Source: an uncultured Prevotellaceae bacterium (GTDB lineage: Bacteria > Bacteroidota > Bacteroidia > Bacteroidales > Bacteroidaceae). Taken from it: a DNA stretch of 64,000 nucleotides. Positions 24,074 through 33,800 of the stretch are shown piece by piece (positions within the stretch are counted from its first letter, which is position 1; each line of letters starts with the position of its first letter). Position numbers and translations under genes: made by a program. The stretch spans positions 1,255 through 65,254 of the forward strand of contig CADBAG010000005.1 of assembly GCA_902792635.1 (NCBI GenBank). Reading direction: 5' to 3'. The notes beneath the pieces are model-generated. The model searched no databases. It was not told the origin of the DNA and saw nothing but the letters and a program-made list of their open reading frames with translations.

Positions 24074-24859
24074 ATGAAAAGACACATTATTATAGCTACT
24101 TTTCTTGGTCTTAGCATCGCAGCAGTGGCACAAACCGACCGCACACTGACAAGGAGCAACTCCGTGGTGAGGTTCGCCCCGGGAAGCGCACTGTTGCAGA
24201 CTGACCCTACAACGGGCATGTCATTCCAGACTGTCGGCTCTCCGTTCATCACCACTCCTATGGGAATCGAGCAGTCGAGCGCCTATGACAATGCCCAGCA
24301 AAGCAACAATAACAACTACACCAGTCGCAACACCAATACGAACAAATCTGACAGCGTACCCAAAGGTGAGCTCCACGGCAGCGTAGGCCTCAGTGTCATG
24401 GCTGGCTTTGGCAAGGGTGCCCCTAAAGGAGCCGGATTTGCACAGGACATCAACCTCGACTACACCATGCCGCTTGGCAAACGAGGTTGGCTCACGGTAG
24501 GTGGATACATGAATCATCTCAACTGGAGCGGCATGAACTCAACCTCAGCAGGACTTTACGGAGAGCTCGGCTATCAGTTTGATGACCACTGGTCGGCTTA
24601 TATCTATGGTCAGAAGAGCCTTGCCAACAGTGGCTATAGCTACCCCTACTATGGGGGCTACTATGGAGGTTACTATGGCTACGGATATAACGGCTATTAC
24701 GGCTATGGCTACCCTGGAGGCTACTGGAACGCGGACCGCCTCGGAGCCGCCGTACGCTGGACACCCAACAAGAACTTCATGCTTCAGATCTCCGTGGAGA
24801 AAGACTGGATGCCACGGCAAGACAACTTCTATTCAAGAAGATACGATTACCAAAGGTAA
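24074..24859 (+). CDS. exported beta-barrel-like protein with a Tyr/Gly-rich segment
   Basis: A 261-residue protein whose signal peptide is cut near AAVAQ. Family not recognised. The N-terminal third is Asn/Ser/Thr rich and low in complexity (QQSNNNNYTSRNTNTNK). From about residue 100 alternating polar and hydrophobic strands (GSVGLSVMAGFG, GWLTVGGYMNHL, AGLYGELGYQF, AAVRWTPNKNFMLQISVEKDW) suggest an outer-membrane barrel. One loop (about 195-222) is almost entirely Tyr and Gly (YYGGYYGGYYGYGYNGYY). ATG 24074 is chosen because the signal peptide begins there. It is transcribed alone. Confidence 0.7.
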   Translation: MKRHIIIATFLGLSIAAVAQTDRTLTRSNSVVRFAPGSALLQTDPTTGMSFQTVGSPFITTPMGIEQSSAYDNAQQSNNNNYTSRNTNTNKSDSVPKGELHGSVGLSVMAGFGKGAPKGAGFAQDINLDYTMPLGKRGWLTVGGYMNHLNWSGMNSTSAGLYGELGYQFDDHWSAYIYGQKSLANSGYSYPYYGGYYGGYYGYGYNGYYGYGYPGGYWNADRLGAAVRWTPNKNFMLQISVEKDWMPRQDNFYSRRYDYQR

Positions 24860-24934
24860 AATAGCCAACAGGAATATAGGGTGACGCATCGGCGAAGTCA
24901 GAAAAAGGACAGACATATATCGTTCCAACCTGAA

Positions 24935-24974
24935 AATGCCCGCCGGCAGCTGTATGACAGCGCCGGCGGGCATT
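24935..24974. terminator. 13-bp GC-rich hairpin between convergent genes
   Basis: AATGCCCGCCGGC (24935-24947) pairs perfectly with GCCGGCGGGCATT (24962-24974) around a 14-base loop, midway between the barrel gene and the starch operon's 3' end. T-runs are poor on both sides, so termination is likely but unproved. Confidence 0.6.
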
Positions 24975-25067
24975 CATGTTAATCAGGTGTTACCCAGACA
25001 GAACCTGTATGGTATCAGCCTGACACGACCGTCCTGTCTGGGATTATAGTACAATTCAAAAGCCTCA

Positions 25068-25283
25068 TCAATCATCCCACAACTTATTCCTGAAATTACC
25101 GACACGGCTGAAATCGTACAGGCTGTCACTTCCCTCACCAACAGTGTCCCAGGGATTCTTTTTGGCGGCAGGCTCAAATCCAAATCCCACCGTTGTATCT
25201 GTTCTTGATCCTGCCAGCAAGCCAGTGACCTTACACGGAATTATTTGTTCCACCTGTGGTCTGATATATTGTTTTTTCTTCAT
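25068..25283 (-). CDS. 71-residue peptide ending the starch operon
   Basis: Small protein starting KKKQYIRPQVEQII and ending NKLWDD, with LLAGSRTD in the middle. Many Bacteroidales genomes encode short proteins of this shape (basic K-K-x-Y-x-x-P start, an L-L-A-G-S block, an acidic Trp-containing end); function unknown. There is no signal peptide. The ATG follows the stop of the large amylase-like gene by 2 bases, so it is translated from the same message. The L-L-A-G-S block could be the end of a leader segment, which is speculation. Confidence 0.7.
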   Translation of the reverse strand: MKKKQYIRPQVEQIIPCKVTGLLAGSRTDTTVGFGFEPAAKKNPWDTVGEGSDSLYDFSRVGNFRNKLWDD

Positions 25284-25285
25284 GA

Positions 25286-28200
25286 CTATTTTATTAAGAT
25301 TTTCTTTCCGCCACGAATATACACGCCACGATGGGGTATGCTCACGCGCTGTCCCTGAAGGTTATAGATTCTGTCATCGACCCTGCCTCGGCCGTTGAGG
25401 ACCGATGTGATGCCCGTTGCCTGCTCCAGTGCTCCACCGTCGTCGCCCCAGATAAGGTCGACAGGAGCCGTTGCGACGACATCAGAGCCGCTGCCAGTGC
25501 CTGCTGGCAAGTATCTCTTGGCGCCAAACGTCTGGTCGTCGTCGCCAGGGTCATCGCTGAGAACGCCCTTTCGCGGAATGCTGACAAACGCCTTGCGCAC
25601 CTCATAATTGCTTGTGGGATACCGATACGACGAAGGATAGAATCCCACACCGTAAAGATTCTCATCGGTAACAACCTGCCCATTTTCCGTTACCACATGA
25701 TGCCAGTAGCCCTTGCTGAACTGATAATTCAAGTACTTGCTGTCAGGGCGTTTCACATCCGGGTACTGTTTCCACGCATTCTCCGAGGAGCTTCCGGCAT
25801 CCTCGTCAGCCGCAATCCACGGCATCAGGAAGTTGGTACCTGCTTGGTGCCATACATAATCCTGGTCGACCTTGGCTGGCTCAAAGTAGACATAGATGCG
25901 TCCTGCCTGATCCGGCACCTCGCCACCGAGATTGACCTTCGGCATCTTTGTAGCGTCTATACAGAGCATCAGTCCGGTGTTTGCCGGCAGCGTATCACCG
26001 GCGAGTTTCGTAAAATATAAAGCCTTGATAGGCTGCTTGGGATCGTCGTTGCCACGGACATAACCGCTGGCATAATAAGCGGTAACTCCTGCCGGCCGTA
26101 TCCTGGGCAATCCGTCGGAATAGGTCATCCAGTAGCCAGCAGGCACAGTGCCTTCGCCACTATTACCCCCGTCGGCGGGAGTTCTGAAATTGAACAGTTC
26201 CTCCTTGGTATAGCTCATGACATTGAATCCAAGCATGAACTTTGCCGAAGGCGCAGAATCCTTTGTAGCGTCATCGGTGTTCAGCGGTACGATGGTCTTC
26301 AGTTCACCAGTGCTCTTGTTAGCCTTAGCCTTGAAGGTTATCGGCGTATTGCCATGTCCGAGACTGTAGACGATGCGGTAAGCGCCGGTCTCAGGATACA
26401 ACGACGGGTACTCCGTTTCCGACGAGCTTGTGCTCTTTGACTCGTTACCCTCCAGGGTGAAAGCCGGCACTACAAACTTCGACGGCTCACCGTCGACATT
26501 GTTGCTGATGGAGATGTCAGAGCCTTTGTATCCGGCACGTCCCACATGCGGCAGGTCGATATAGAAGTAAGGGTCTTTTGTCTGACCGGAGGCAGCATCG
26601 TTGTCCTGGGACTTCAGTCCTGCAAAGCTGACAGTCTCGTTGCGCGAAGAGAGATTGTTGGGAACATACTGGTAGCTGGTACCCCCATTCTCATAGGTCA
26701 GCGACGGCTGCGAGACGGTCATGTAGTAGACGCTGTCTTCGCCATTGAAAATCTGATAGAACTTCACCTTATAGTAGCCGCTGGGCCATGTCCACACAAG
26801 ATCCTTGTACGTATCCGTTGTGGTTTCTCCATCTTTAGGGATATCGTCTTTACCGTACCATAATCCGCGATACATAAACCAGTTGTCTATCACATGATTT
26901 GCATTCGTGGTCGGCACTTTATCTGCCGCACGCACCTTGTACTTATAGGCAGTAGGCACGGCAATGAAATAGCGTTTGAAAGCCGGAGCCGTATCGTTCT
27001 TAGTCTCGTCAGGAACAAACGACGTAACGAAATCAGGACGCTCGCCGAAGCGCAGCGACTTGCCGTTGATCATCTGCCCCGACCAGGTGAAGACCTCAGC
27101 CTTGGCGCCATTGACGGAGAGCTCATTGCTCTCGTTGGGCTCGTAGGACAGGCGTATGGGGTCGGAATCGTTGGTACCCTCCCAGAAGCCGCTCTTCCAT
27201 TTCTGGTTAGGCTTGTCTTCATCATAATCCCCTTCCTTATCCATATAGTACCCCCACGTACTGTTGTCGTAGATGGCATCGCCTACCATCTCTATATCAT
27301 GTCCTATGGACAGACGTCCCTCATCATCCTGACTGATGCTGAAGAATTCGTCCTCGCCTGCCGCCAGCTCAACTGTCTCAAGCTGTTGGGTGTAGCCTTG
27401 CGGATGGTTGTAGGACAGACGGAACTTGACATGGTCGAAATGAAGGTTCGGCAATCCTATGGTGTACCGGCAGACATATCTGCCGTGGTTGATAGCCATG
27501 GCATCGTTGTGGCTTTCTGCCTCAGGGTCATAATATCCATCCTTAATCTTACTTACGTCATCGGTACCGAGCATCACGATGAGCTGATCGTCTTTGATTA
27601 CATTATCTGTATCTATCCACCATCCGTAGTCAACGGTATATGTCTTATAGTTATAGACATTCAACACCGGCGAGTACCAGTGCTTCCGCTGTTCCTCCTG
27701 GCTGCTATAATATTTCTGCAACCGGTCTCCGCCGCTTTTCACAAGTGGGAATTTTGTCCCAGCCTCATCACTCCACGCATAGATGCTCAGACTGTCGGGC
27801 TCCACGCCTTCTGGAAGGTTGAAATAGAGTTGGTTGTTATATAATGTTCCATCAGTTGTGCCTGTATATAAGAAATATGAATAGGGTGTAGATGTATAAT
27901 GCCAATCAGCTTCACTTGTGGAACGATAGCGCACCCTGAGATAGAGCGTCATGGAATAAGGTGGATTTGATAATGGTATGTATTTCCATATATAACGATT
28001 TCCATAACGTACTCTTTTCCTGATATAGTATTTAACATCACTGAAATCGCCGGTTGAGACATCAACAGTAGCGTTAGCATCTTTCATAGTCTGCCAGCCA
28101 TATGTCTTGTAGTCTAAATAGGTGCCATCGCCAAGGGGGCCCTTTTGTCCGTCGCGAAAGTCCTTGTTGTTGGAAATCTGATACTCGACAGTGTACTTGT

Positions 28201-30799
28201 CGGGCGCCCTGTTCGTAATCGATACCTTTATGTCCTTGTTGGCTTGTCCCGAGACAGGCGACACAGCGTAAACAGAGCCTTCCACATCATCCTTGTTGTA
28301 GAGAACTGCTATTCCCGATGGGTCCAGTTCACCGCTAATCTTGTCGCGGGTAACTGTAAATTTGTTGCCCGACACCTGGTCTGTATAGGTTCCTTTAGCC
28401 AGATTGTGGTTGACATTGTCCACATTGTGCGATCCCGGATGCCCATAAGGATCGCGGATAACCAGTACCGCGCCATGCTGACGGCAGAGAGAAGCCACGT
28501 CGATACGCGTACCGTCAGGATTGTAAGCCGCATCCTTGTATTCTTTCTCACCCGTAAGAAGGTTATGGTACTTGTTCACTGCCGCAATGGCAGCACCCTT
28601 GAAACGTATCGGCTCATTGGCGACATCTGGCACGGATACATGCTTCACGTCGCGGTACTGAATGGCGCCGTCGCCCTGCTTGTCATCAGTGATGACAAAC
28701 CACTGGTCGGACACTATAGTGCCTATCGTTGCCGTCTCGCCAATCTTGGTAGGACCGTCATCAAACGATGTAGTGCCCTTGCTGTAGGCAGAGATAATGA
28801 TATTGTCGTTATACAACACTCGCTCCCATATATTTTTCGGCACGCGGGCATAGTACCACTTGGCGCCACTGGCATCCGTCACCGTCTTGTCAGCCTTATA
28901 GCCCGGCCAGTTCTCATTGTCGAAGGCCCCTGCTCCGTCCTTGGTGGCATAGACATAGAAATCGCGTTCAGAGTCACCGATATCGTCACGGATATAAACG
29001 GTAAGAGAATCAGCTGTCGTTGCATCGCTCGAGGAGGCATCCGGCAGATTGCTCATCGCCACGACCCTTGCCGTAGCGTCATAGGTGGCGCCCGCCTCAT
29101 AATCGTATTCCCCGGTGCTGAAGTCTCCCACCGTGAACTTTATCTTCTTAGGAACATTGATGCCCGCTTGCTTGCTGCTCCACAGAAAGACGTTATGACC
29201 ATTGTGCTTGCCCACGAGGTTGATGACATCCCCAGAGGTCTTGGTTCCATCGAGCACGACGCTGACCTTCTTCGGGTCTCCGGCAGCCCAGTTGTTGCCA
29301 TCCTCGAAATAAGCGTATGGCAAGGATGTGAGGTCGGCAAGGTCCTCGCCGAGTTTGAAGCTGCCGCTCTGGCTGTAAGGGCGTGCGAAGTAGACGGTTG
29401 TTGCGGCATTGTGCGCTGCCATGTCAGCATACGCGCGGTCGACGACAGCACCCGCTATCTGGTCTGTAGGCCGGTTCTCATGATAAGCATTGGCCTTCGA
29501 CATAGGCTCAAACATCACCTCGGGATTGTTCATGAACGTATTCTCGTCCTCGGCAATGTACACCATATCTGTAGGCTCGGCAGCATAGACACCGGTAATC
29601 TCAGAGCTCTGGAATCCCTTTTCGTATTTGAAGTTCGCCTGCCGGTCCGTCCAATAGCCGTCGGCATAGCTCACGCCGTCCTGCATGACCGCCGACTTGG
29701 CATACCACGCGTCGACAATTCGCATGTACTTGGTGTACTCTCGCATCGGCCGGTTCCAATAGCCATCGTCCTTGATGCCATTGGCGAAGTAAGAAGGGTC
29801 GTGGTCGATGGTGAACCCCGTGTTGGAGTTGTTGCGCATTAGTTCGCCCTTGCAGTTTGGGTCGAGGTTCAGGTTGGCATAGGAGAACATCGGGACATCC
29901 CGCTTCGTAGTCCCGTCGTCAGAATAATTCATCGCCTTCGTAACCTCAGGCCAGAATTTGGAACCCTCTAAATGAGTTTTGGAAAAGTCCAATTTGCCAT
30001 TATCGTCCATCTTCACATAGTTGGAGTTAGGCAGCATCGTATATCCGCTGTTCTGCTCGCTTTTAGCGTCCTGGATACTGAAATATCCCTGTCCATAGAG
30101 CAGGGGAATATATTTGGCATGATACCAGCAGATACCGTCAACACCGGCGGCATAGAGGTCCTTGACGAGTGCCACGGCCTTTGCGACGTCAGTACTGTCG
30201 GTCTTGTATGACGCGCCACCCACATAGACGATGTCCTCCACCGCCTCATTGATGGCATGACCGGTAATACTCTTGCGGGTAGGGTCTTTGAAGTCGATGG
30301 TGTAGTTAGGGTCGTAAGACGTCACCGACACACCGGCTTTGGCGGCACTGCCCTTGAAGAGCTGGTTAGCCTCAACGCCGACAACGACCGCGAGTCTCTG
30401 CTGATGAGCCTCTCTGACCAGTGCGTCGAACTCTGCCCTTGTGCCGAGCGGTGTATTCGTCGAGGCATCCGAACTGGTGATCATCCTCAGAGCCAAAGGA
30501 GCATAGATACGATACCAGTCGGAAATGGGCGTTGCAAGCTGGTCGGTGAAGTGGAACTTTCCGTCAAAGTCCTCTGATGTTGGTAGCGGCTGCACCGACG
30601 TCACCTGCACGGCAGAGAAATTGGCTGCCTTTATCTCACCGAGCTTAGCCTTGATTGTATTGTAACGCCAGCCGAAGCAGTTGAGTATTCTTCCGCCGTC
30701 ATTGCCCTTCACCGACAGGTGTGTCCCATCAGCACTGGCAGGTGCAGCAGCCAGCAGGGCAATAGCGGCAATAACAGTTATTATGATGTTTTTATGCAT
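25286..30799 (-). CDS. giant secreted GH13-like protein, catalytic residues lost
   Basis: 1,837 residues, signal peptide to about residue 23. The N-terminal 480 residues follow an alpha-amylase barrel (CFGWRYNTIKAKLGEIKAANF, as in amylase start strands) but every conserved region is altered. Region I DVVxNH reads GVEANQ (141-146). Region II DGFRxDxAKH reads DGICWYHAKY (221-230), replacing Arg by Cys224 and the nucleophile Asp by Tyr226. Region III FxYGE reads FSYAN (305-309), replacing Glu by Asn. Region IV ESHD reads EDEN (417-420). About 1,300 residues of beta-rich modules follow, and the tail (YNLQGQRVSIPHRGVYI, GGKKILIK) is a type IX sorting signal. It probably binds alpha-glucan without cleaving it. 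It begins 11 bases after the active amylase gene. Confidence 0.75.
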   Translation of the reverse strand: MHKNIIITVIAAIALLAAAPASADGTHLSVKGNDGGRILNCFGWRYNTIKAKLGEIKAANFSAVQVTSVQPLPTSEDFDGKFHFTDQLATPISDWYRIYAPLALRMITSSDASTNTPLGTRAEFDALVREAHQQRLAVVVGVEANQLFKGSAAKAGVSVTSYDPNYTIDFKDPTRKSITGHAINEAVEDIVYVGGASYKTDSTDVAKAVALVKDLYAAGVDGICWYHAKYIPLLYGQGYFSIQDAKSEQNSGYTMLPNSNYVKMDDNGKLDFSKTHLEGSKFWPEVTKAMNYSDDGTTKRDVPMFSYANLNLDPNCKGELMRNNSNTGFTIDHDPSYFANGIKDDGYWNRPMREYTKYMRIVDAWYAKSAVMQDGVSYADGYWTDRQANFKYEKGFQSSEITGVYAAEPTDMVYIAEDENTFMNNPEVMFEPMSKANAYHENRPTDQIAGAVVDRAYADMAAHNAATTVYFARPYSQSGSFKLGEDLADLTSLPYAYFEDGNNWAAGDPKKVSVVLDGTKTSGDVINLVGKHNGHNVFLWSSKQAGINVPKKIKFTVGDFSTGEYDYEAGATYDATARVVAMSNLPDASSSDATTADSLTVYIRDDIGDSERDFYVYATKDGAGAFDNENWPGYKADKTVTDASGAKWYYARVPKNIWERVLYNDNIIISAYSKGTTSFDDGPTKIGETATIGTIVSDQWFVITDDKQGDGAIQYRDVKHVSVPDVANEPIRFKGAAIAAVNKYHNLLTGEKEYKDAAYNPDGTRIDVASLCRQHGAVLVIRDPYGHPGSHNVDNVNHNLAKGTYTDQVSGNKFTVTRDKISGELDPSGIAVLYNKDDVEGSVYAVSPVSGQANKDIKVSITNRAPDKYTVEYQISNNKDFRDGQKGPLGDGTYLDYKTYGWQTMKDANATVDVSTGDFSDVKYYIRKRVRYGNRYIWKYIPLSNPPYSMTLYLRVRYRSTSEADWHYTSTPYSYFLYTGTTDGTLYNNQLYFNLPEGVEPDSLSIYAWSDEAGTKFPLVKSGGDRLQKYYSSQEEQRKHWYSPVLNVYNYKTYTVDYGWWIDTDNVIKDDQLIVMLGTDDVSKIKDGYYDPEAESHNDAMAINHGRYVCRYTIGLPNLHFDHVKFRLSYNHPQGYTQQLETVELAAGEDEFFSISQDDEGRLSIGHDIEMVGDAIYDNSTWGYYMDKEGDYDEDKPNQKWKSGFWEGTNDSDPIRLSYEPNESNELSVNGAKAEVFTWSGQMINGKSLRFGERPDFVTSFVPDETKNDTAPAFKRYFIAVPTAYKYKVRAADKVPTTNANHVIDNWFMYRGLWYGKDDIPKDGETTTDTYKDLVWTWPSGYYKVKFYQIFNGEDSVYYMTVSQPSLTYENGGTSYQYVPNNLSSRNETVSFAGLKSQDNDAASGQTKDPYFYIDLPHVGRAGYKGSDISISNNVDGEPSKFVVPAFTLEGNESKSTSSSETEYPSLYPETGAYRIVYSLGHGNTPITFKAKANKSTGELKTIVPLNTDDATKDSAPSAKFMLGFNVMSYTKEELFNFRTPADGGNSGEGTVPAGYWMTYSDGLPRIRPAGVTAYYASGYVRGNDDPKQPIKALYFTKLAGDTLPANTGLMLCIDATKMPKVNLGGEVPDQAGRIYVYFEPAKVDQDYVWHQAGTNFLMPWIAADEDAGSSSENAWKQYPDVKRPDSKYLNYQFSKGYWHHVVTENGQVVTDENLYGVGFYPSSYRYPTSNYEVRKAFVSIPRKGVLSDDPGDDDQTFGAKRYLPAGTGSGSDVVATAPVDLIWGDDGGALEQATGITSVLNGRGRVDDRIYNLQGQRVSIPHRGVYIRGGKKILIK

Positions 30800-30810
30800 G
30801 GTTAGTTATC

Positions 30811-33800
30811 TTATTTATTTAAAATGAACTTATGGCCATTCTGAATGACAACACCTCTGTAGTCCTTGTTGACTCTCTGTCCGGCAAGGTTGAACGTTGG
30901 CGCGTCCTCAACGGGAGCCGGACCAGCGGTTATCCCGTTGATGGCGGTTGCCACTGACGTTCCGTCGCCGTAGACGTAGACATCGGCTGTGGAACTGTCA
31001 TCATCTAGAGTAACGACAAAGTGCTTGGCACCTGTGGTCTGGGCATTGTCGGTATCAGACAGATCTCCGCCTTCGAAGCGGTAGCCTGCTTTCTTCACCT
31101 TTTCCGTAGGCAGGGTGAAGTAGCAGGCGGAAGCCGGTACGAATGCCTTGCCTTTCTTCATCTGTATAAACGACTGCGTGCTCTCGGCATAGCCGAAATA
31201 AGTAGTCTTCCCGTCTCCGGTGGAATTGGTCTTCACCACATCGGGTACGAGATTACCCTGCAATGTCCAGTCGCCGACGGTCTTCTTCAAATCGCCGAGG
31301 GTCTTCTCCGGACTTGGCCACTGCCATTCCTTGCGGGATATAATTTTACTGTTGAAGATGCGTCCCGAAGTACTGCTATTATTTATAAATATGTAGGGGT
31401 GGAAAGCCTTAACGTTTCTTACCCTGTGGAAAGACAGCAGTCCGTCGGTCGACGTACTGTTCTTGTCGACGACAGCATCGGCAGAAGCAAGGTCGTAGAC
31501 CCTGAGCTTCATGGCAGAGAGCTCAGCGGTGGTAAGGTCGAACGGCAGGCAGAGCGTAGAGATCACGCCATCACGGACATAGCGTGTATAGAGGCGGTTG
31601 AGGAACTGCATCTCCTTGTCCTCCTGTCCACTGCCTTCGGCGAGCTTATGCTTGCTGCCGGTATTGTCGCCATTGGTCTTGTCGGTTACGGAAAGCTTGT
31701 ACACGCCACCTTCCTTGTAATCGAGCTTGTCGCTCTGTGGCTGGTCGGCAGCGGCGAAGATGACCATTGTCGGCAGTCCGTTGACAGCCGTATAGCCGTC
31801 AGGCAAATGGTCAGGGTCGTAAGTCCACGCCCAGACATCCTTATTGTTGAGTTTAGTCTTCGTCATGGCCGGTTTTTTGCTCCATTCGCCGCCGGTGAAA
31901 TTGCCGGAGTTGTTCCATGCCCACAGATGCGGCTCGTTCCATCCCACGGAGTTGTGGAAATATATGGTGAACTTGATATTCTCTTTGTAGTCGCTGTATG
32001 GCTTGGAGTTGACTTCATCGAGTTCGTATTTGCCCTGTTCTGTCTTTGCCGAGAGCACGTAGACCTTATTGTCCACAAAGTCCAGGTCAAGGCTCTGCGA
32101 GGAAGTGCCTCCGGTGCCGTTGTTGAATATAAGCTTTGTCGGCAAGGTGAATGTAGGGTCGTCAGTAGTGTACGTCCACTTATAGAGCGGTATGCCGTCG
32201 TGGTTCTTGTCCACGGTTGTAATCTCAGTACCCGGCCAGCCTCCTGCCAGTTCTGGACTGTACGTATAGACGTATACCTTACTCCAGTTCTGCTTGTTAC
32301 GAAAATATACCGTATAGGTCTTCTCCGCTGACGTCTCCTTGTATTCCGACAGCGGCACGAATGTATTCTTGTCGGTGTAGACATACTCGTCATGGAAGTC
32401 AGCACCGTCAATGGCAGTACCGTTGCCCTGCTTGTCCTCAATCTTTATTTGTGCCGGAGCAACAGTCATGGGGAACGAGTAGCCGTAAAGGTCATAGCCC
32501 TTGACGGTCATCTTCGTCATTGACGGACGGTTGCTGTAATCGACGTTTGTAGTGGCAGAGCCCTTCAGGTCGGTGGCAGCATAAGTTTCATTTCCCCACC
32601 ACCAGATACCAGGGTCTGTCATTCCATTGTTCTTGAAGTATATGCTGTAAGGCTTGTTGTACTTTACGGCCTCATCCTTCTGCTTATAAACCATATTGCC
32701 GTCGTTGTTGGCAGCACCGCCAGTGGTCGTAAGCTCATAGATAAATCCATCTGTCGGATTAGCAATATTCTCACTCTGAAAGCCGTGCTTCTTGTCGTCG
32801 CCATAGCCCGTACCGCCGGAATTGAAGATAATCTTGTCGGGCAGCAGTCCATTGGCATCCTCCGTGAAGGTGCAGGAATAGATATTATAGCCTCCCTGCT
32901 TCTCCGGGCGCAGGTACATAGCGACACCCGGCCATGCGCCTCCAAAGTTAGGCCACGAGACCGGTGTCTTCGTTTCGTCGTCGTCAATGTATTTATGGTC
33001 GTACCATGCATAGGCGTGCACATTAGCTATATTGACGCTGTTGAGGAAGTACACCGTGAGCGTCTTCTTCGTCCCTGCTCCTTCAGCTCGTCGCAAGACG
33101 GTCCTTGCCTTTGCCGTGGCAGCAAATGCCTTTGCCGGTACGGAGTTCCCGGCTGCCCGTCCCCACTTGTCTGCAGAGGTGGTGCGCTCCAGGTCATACT
33201 GCCCGGACGCATCCTTGCTCGTAACCGACAGTTCGTAGACGCTGTTGTCCTCAAAGGGGATGCTAACGCTCTGTGGTGCCGGCGATCCACTGCTGAATAT
33301 GACGGATGTGGGCTGGGACGTCTCATCACCGGTGTAGTTCCATACATAGTATGGTTTATTGCCCATAACGACAGTGGTCAGCGCCTGGCTGTGGTCTGTG
33401 CCTCCGGATGTGAAATATGTCTTTGCGCCATTGTCACCCCCATTCCACACTGTGATTTTCGGATTGTACCATCCGATGGTGTTTTCGAAATAGACGGAAT
33501 GTGTACCGATATCATATCCCGCATAGACAGAGTCGTTCTTCACATTGCCCGTAACCTCCTCGGTGATGTTCGCATACGTTGCAATCTTTCCGTTGCTGAC
33601 GCTCTCATCGCCCTGTGTGAAGGTCAGGTAGACGTCATTGTCAGTAAGTCCTGTAATATCATTAGTCTGGTTGATGCCCTGGCCCTGTGCGTTCAGGTCG
33701 CCGGTGGAGAGCACGATGTTCAGATAGTCGGTAGAATAAACTTCAATGATATGATACTGCCGCGACTTGCCGTCCTGGCCCGTTATTGTCTCGGTCGTTA

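Noticed and set aside
28145-29842. Long open frame of 565 codons on the strand opposite the amylase-like gene (similar frames at 31021-32331 and 32785-34494)
   Set aside because: They mirror GC-rich codon choice of the real genes on the minus strand, have no domains, signals or promoters, and the minus-strand frames have clear GH13 and CBM motifs.
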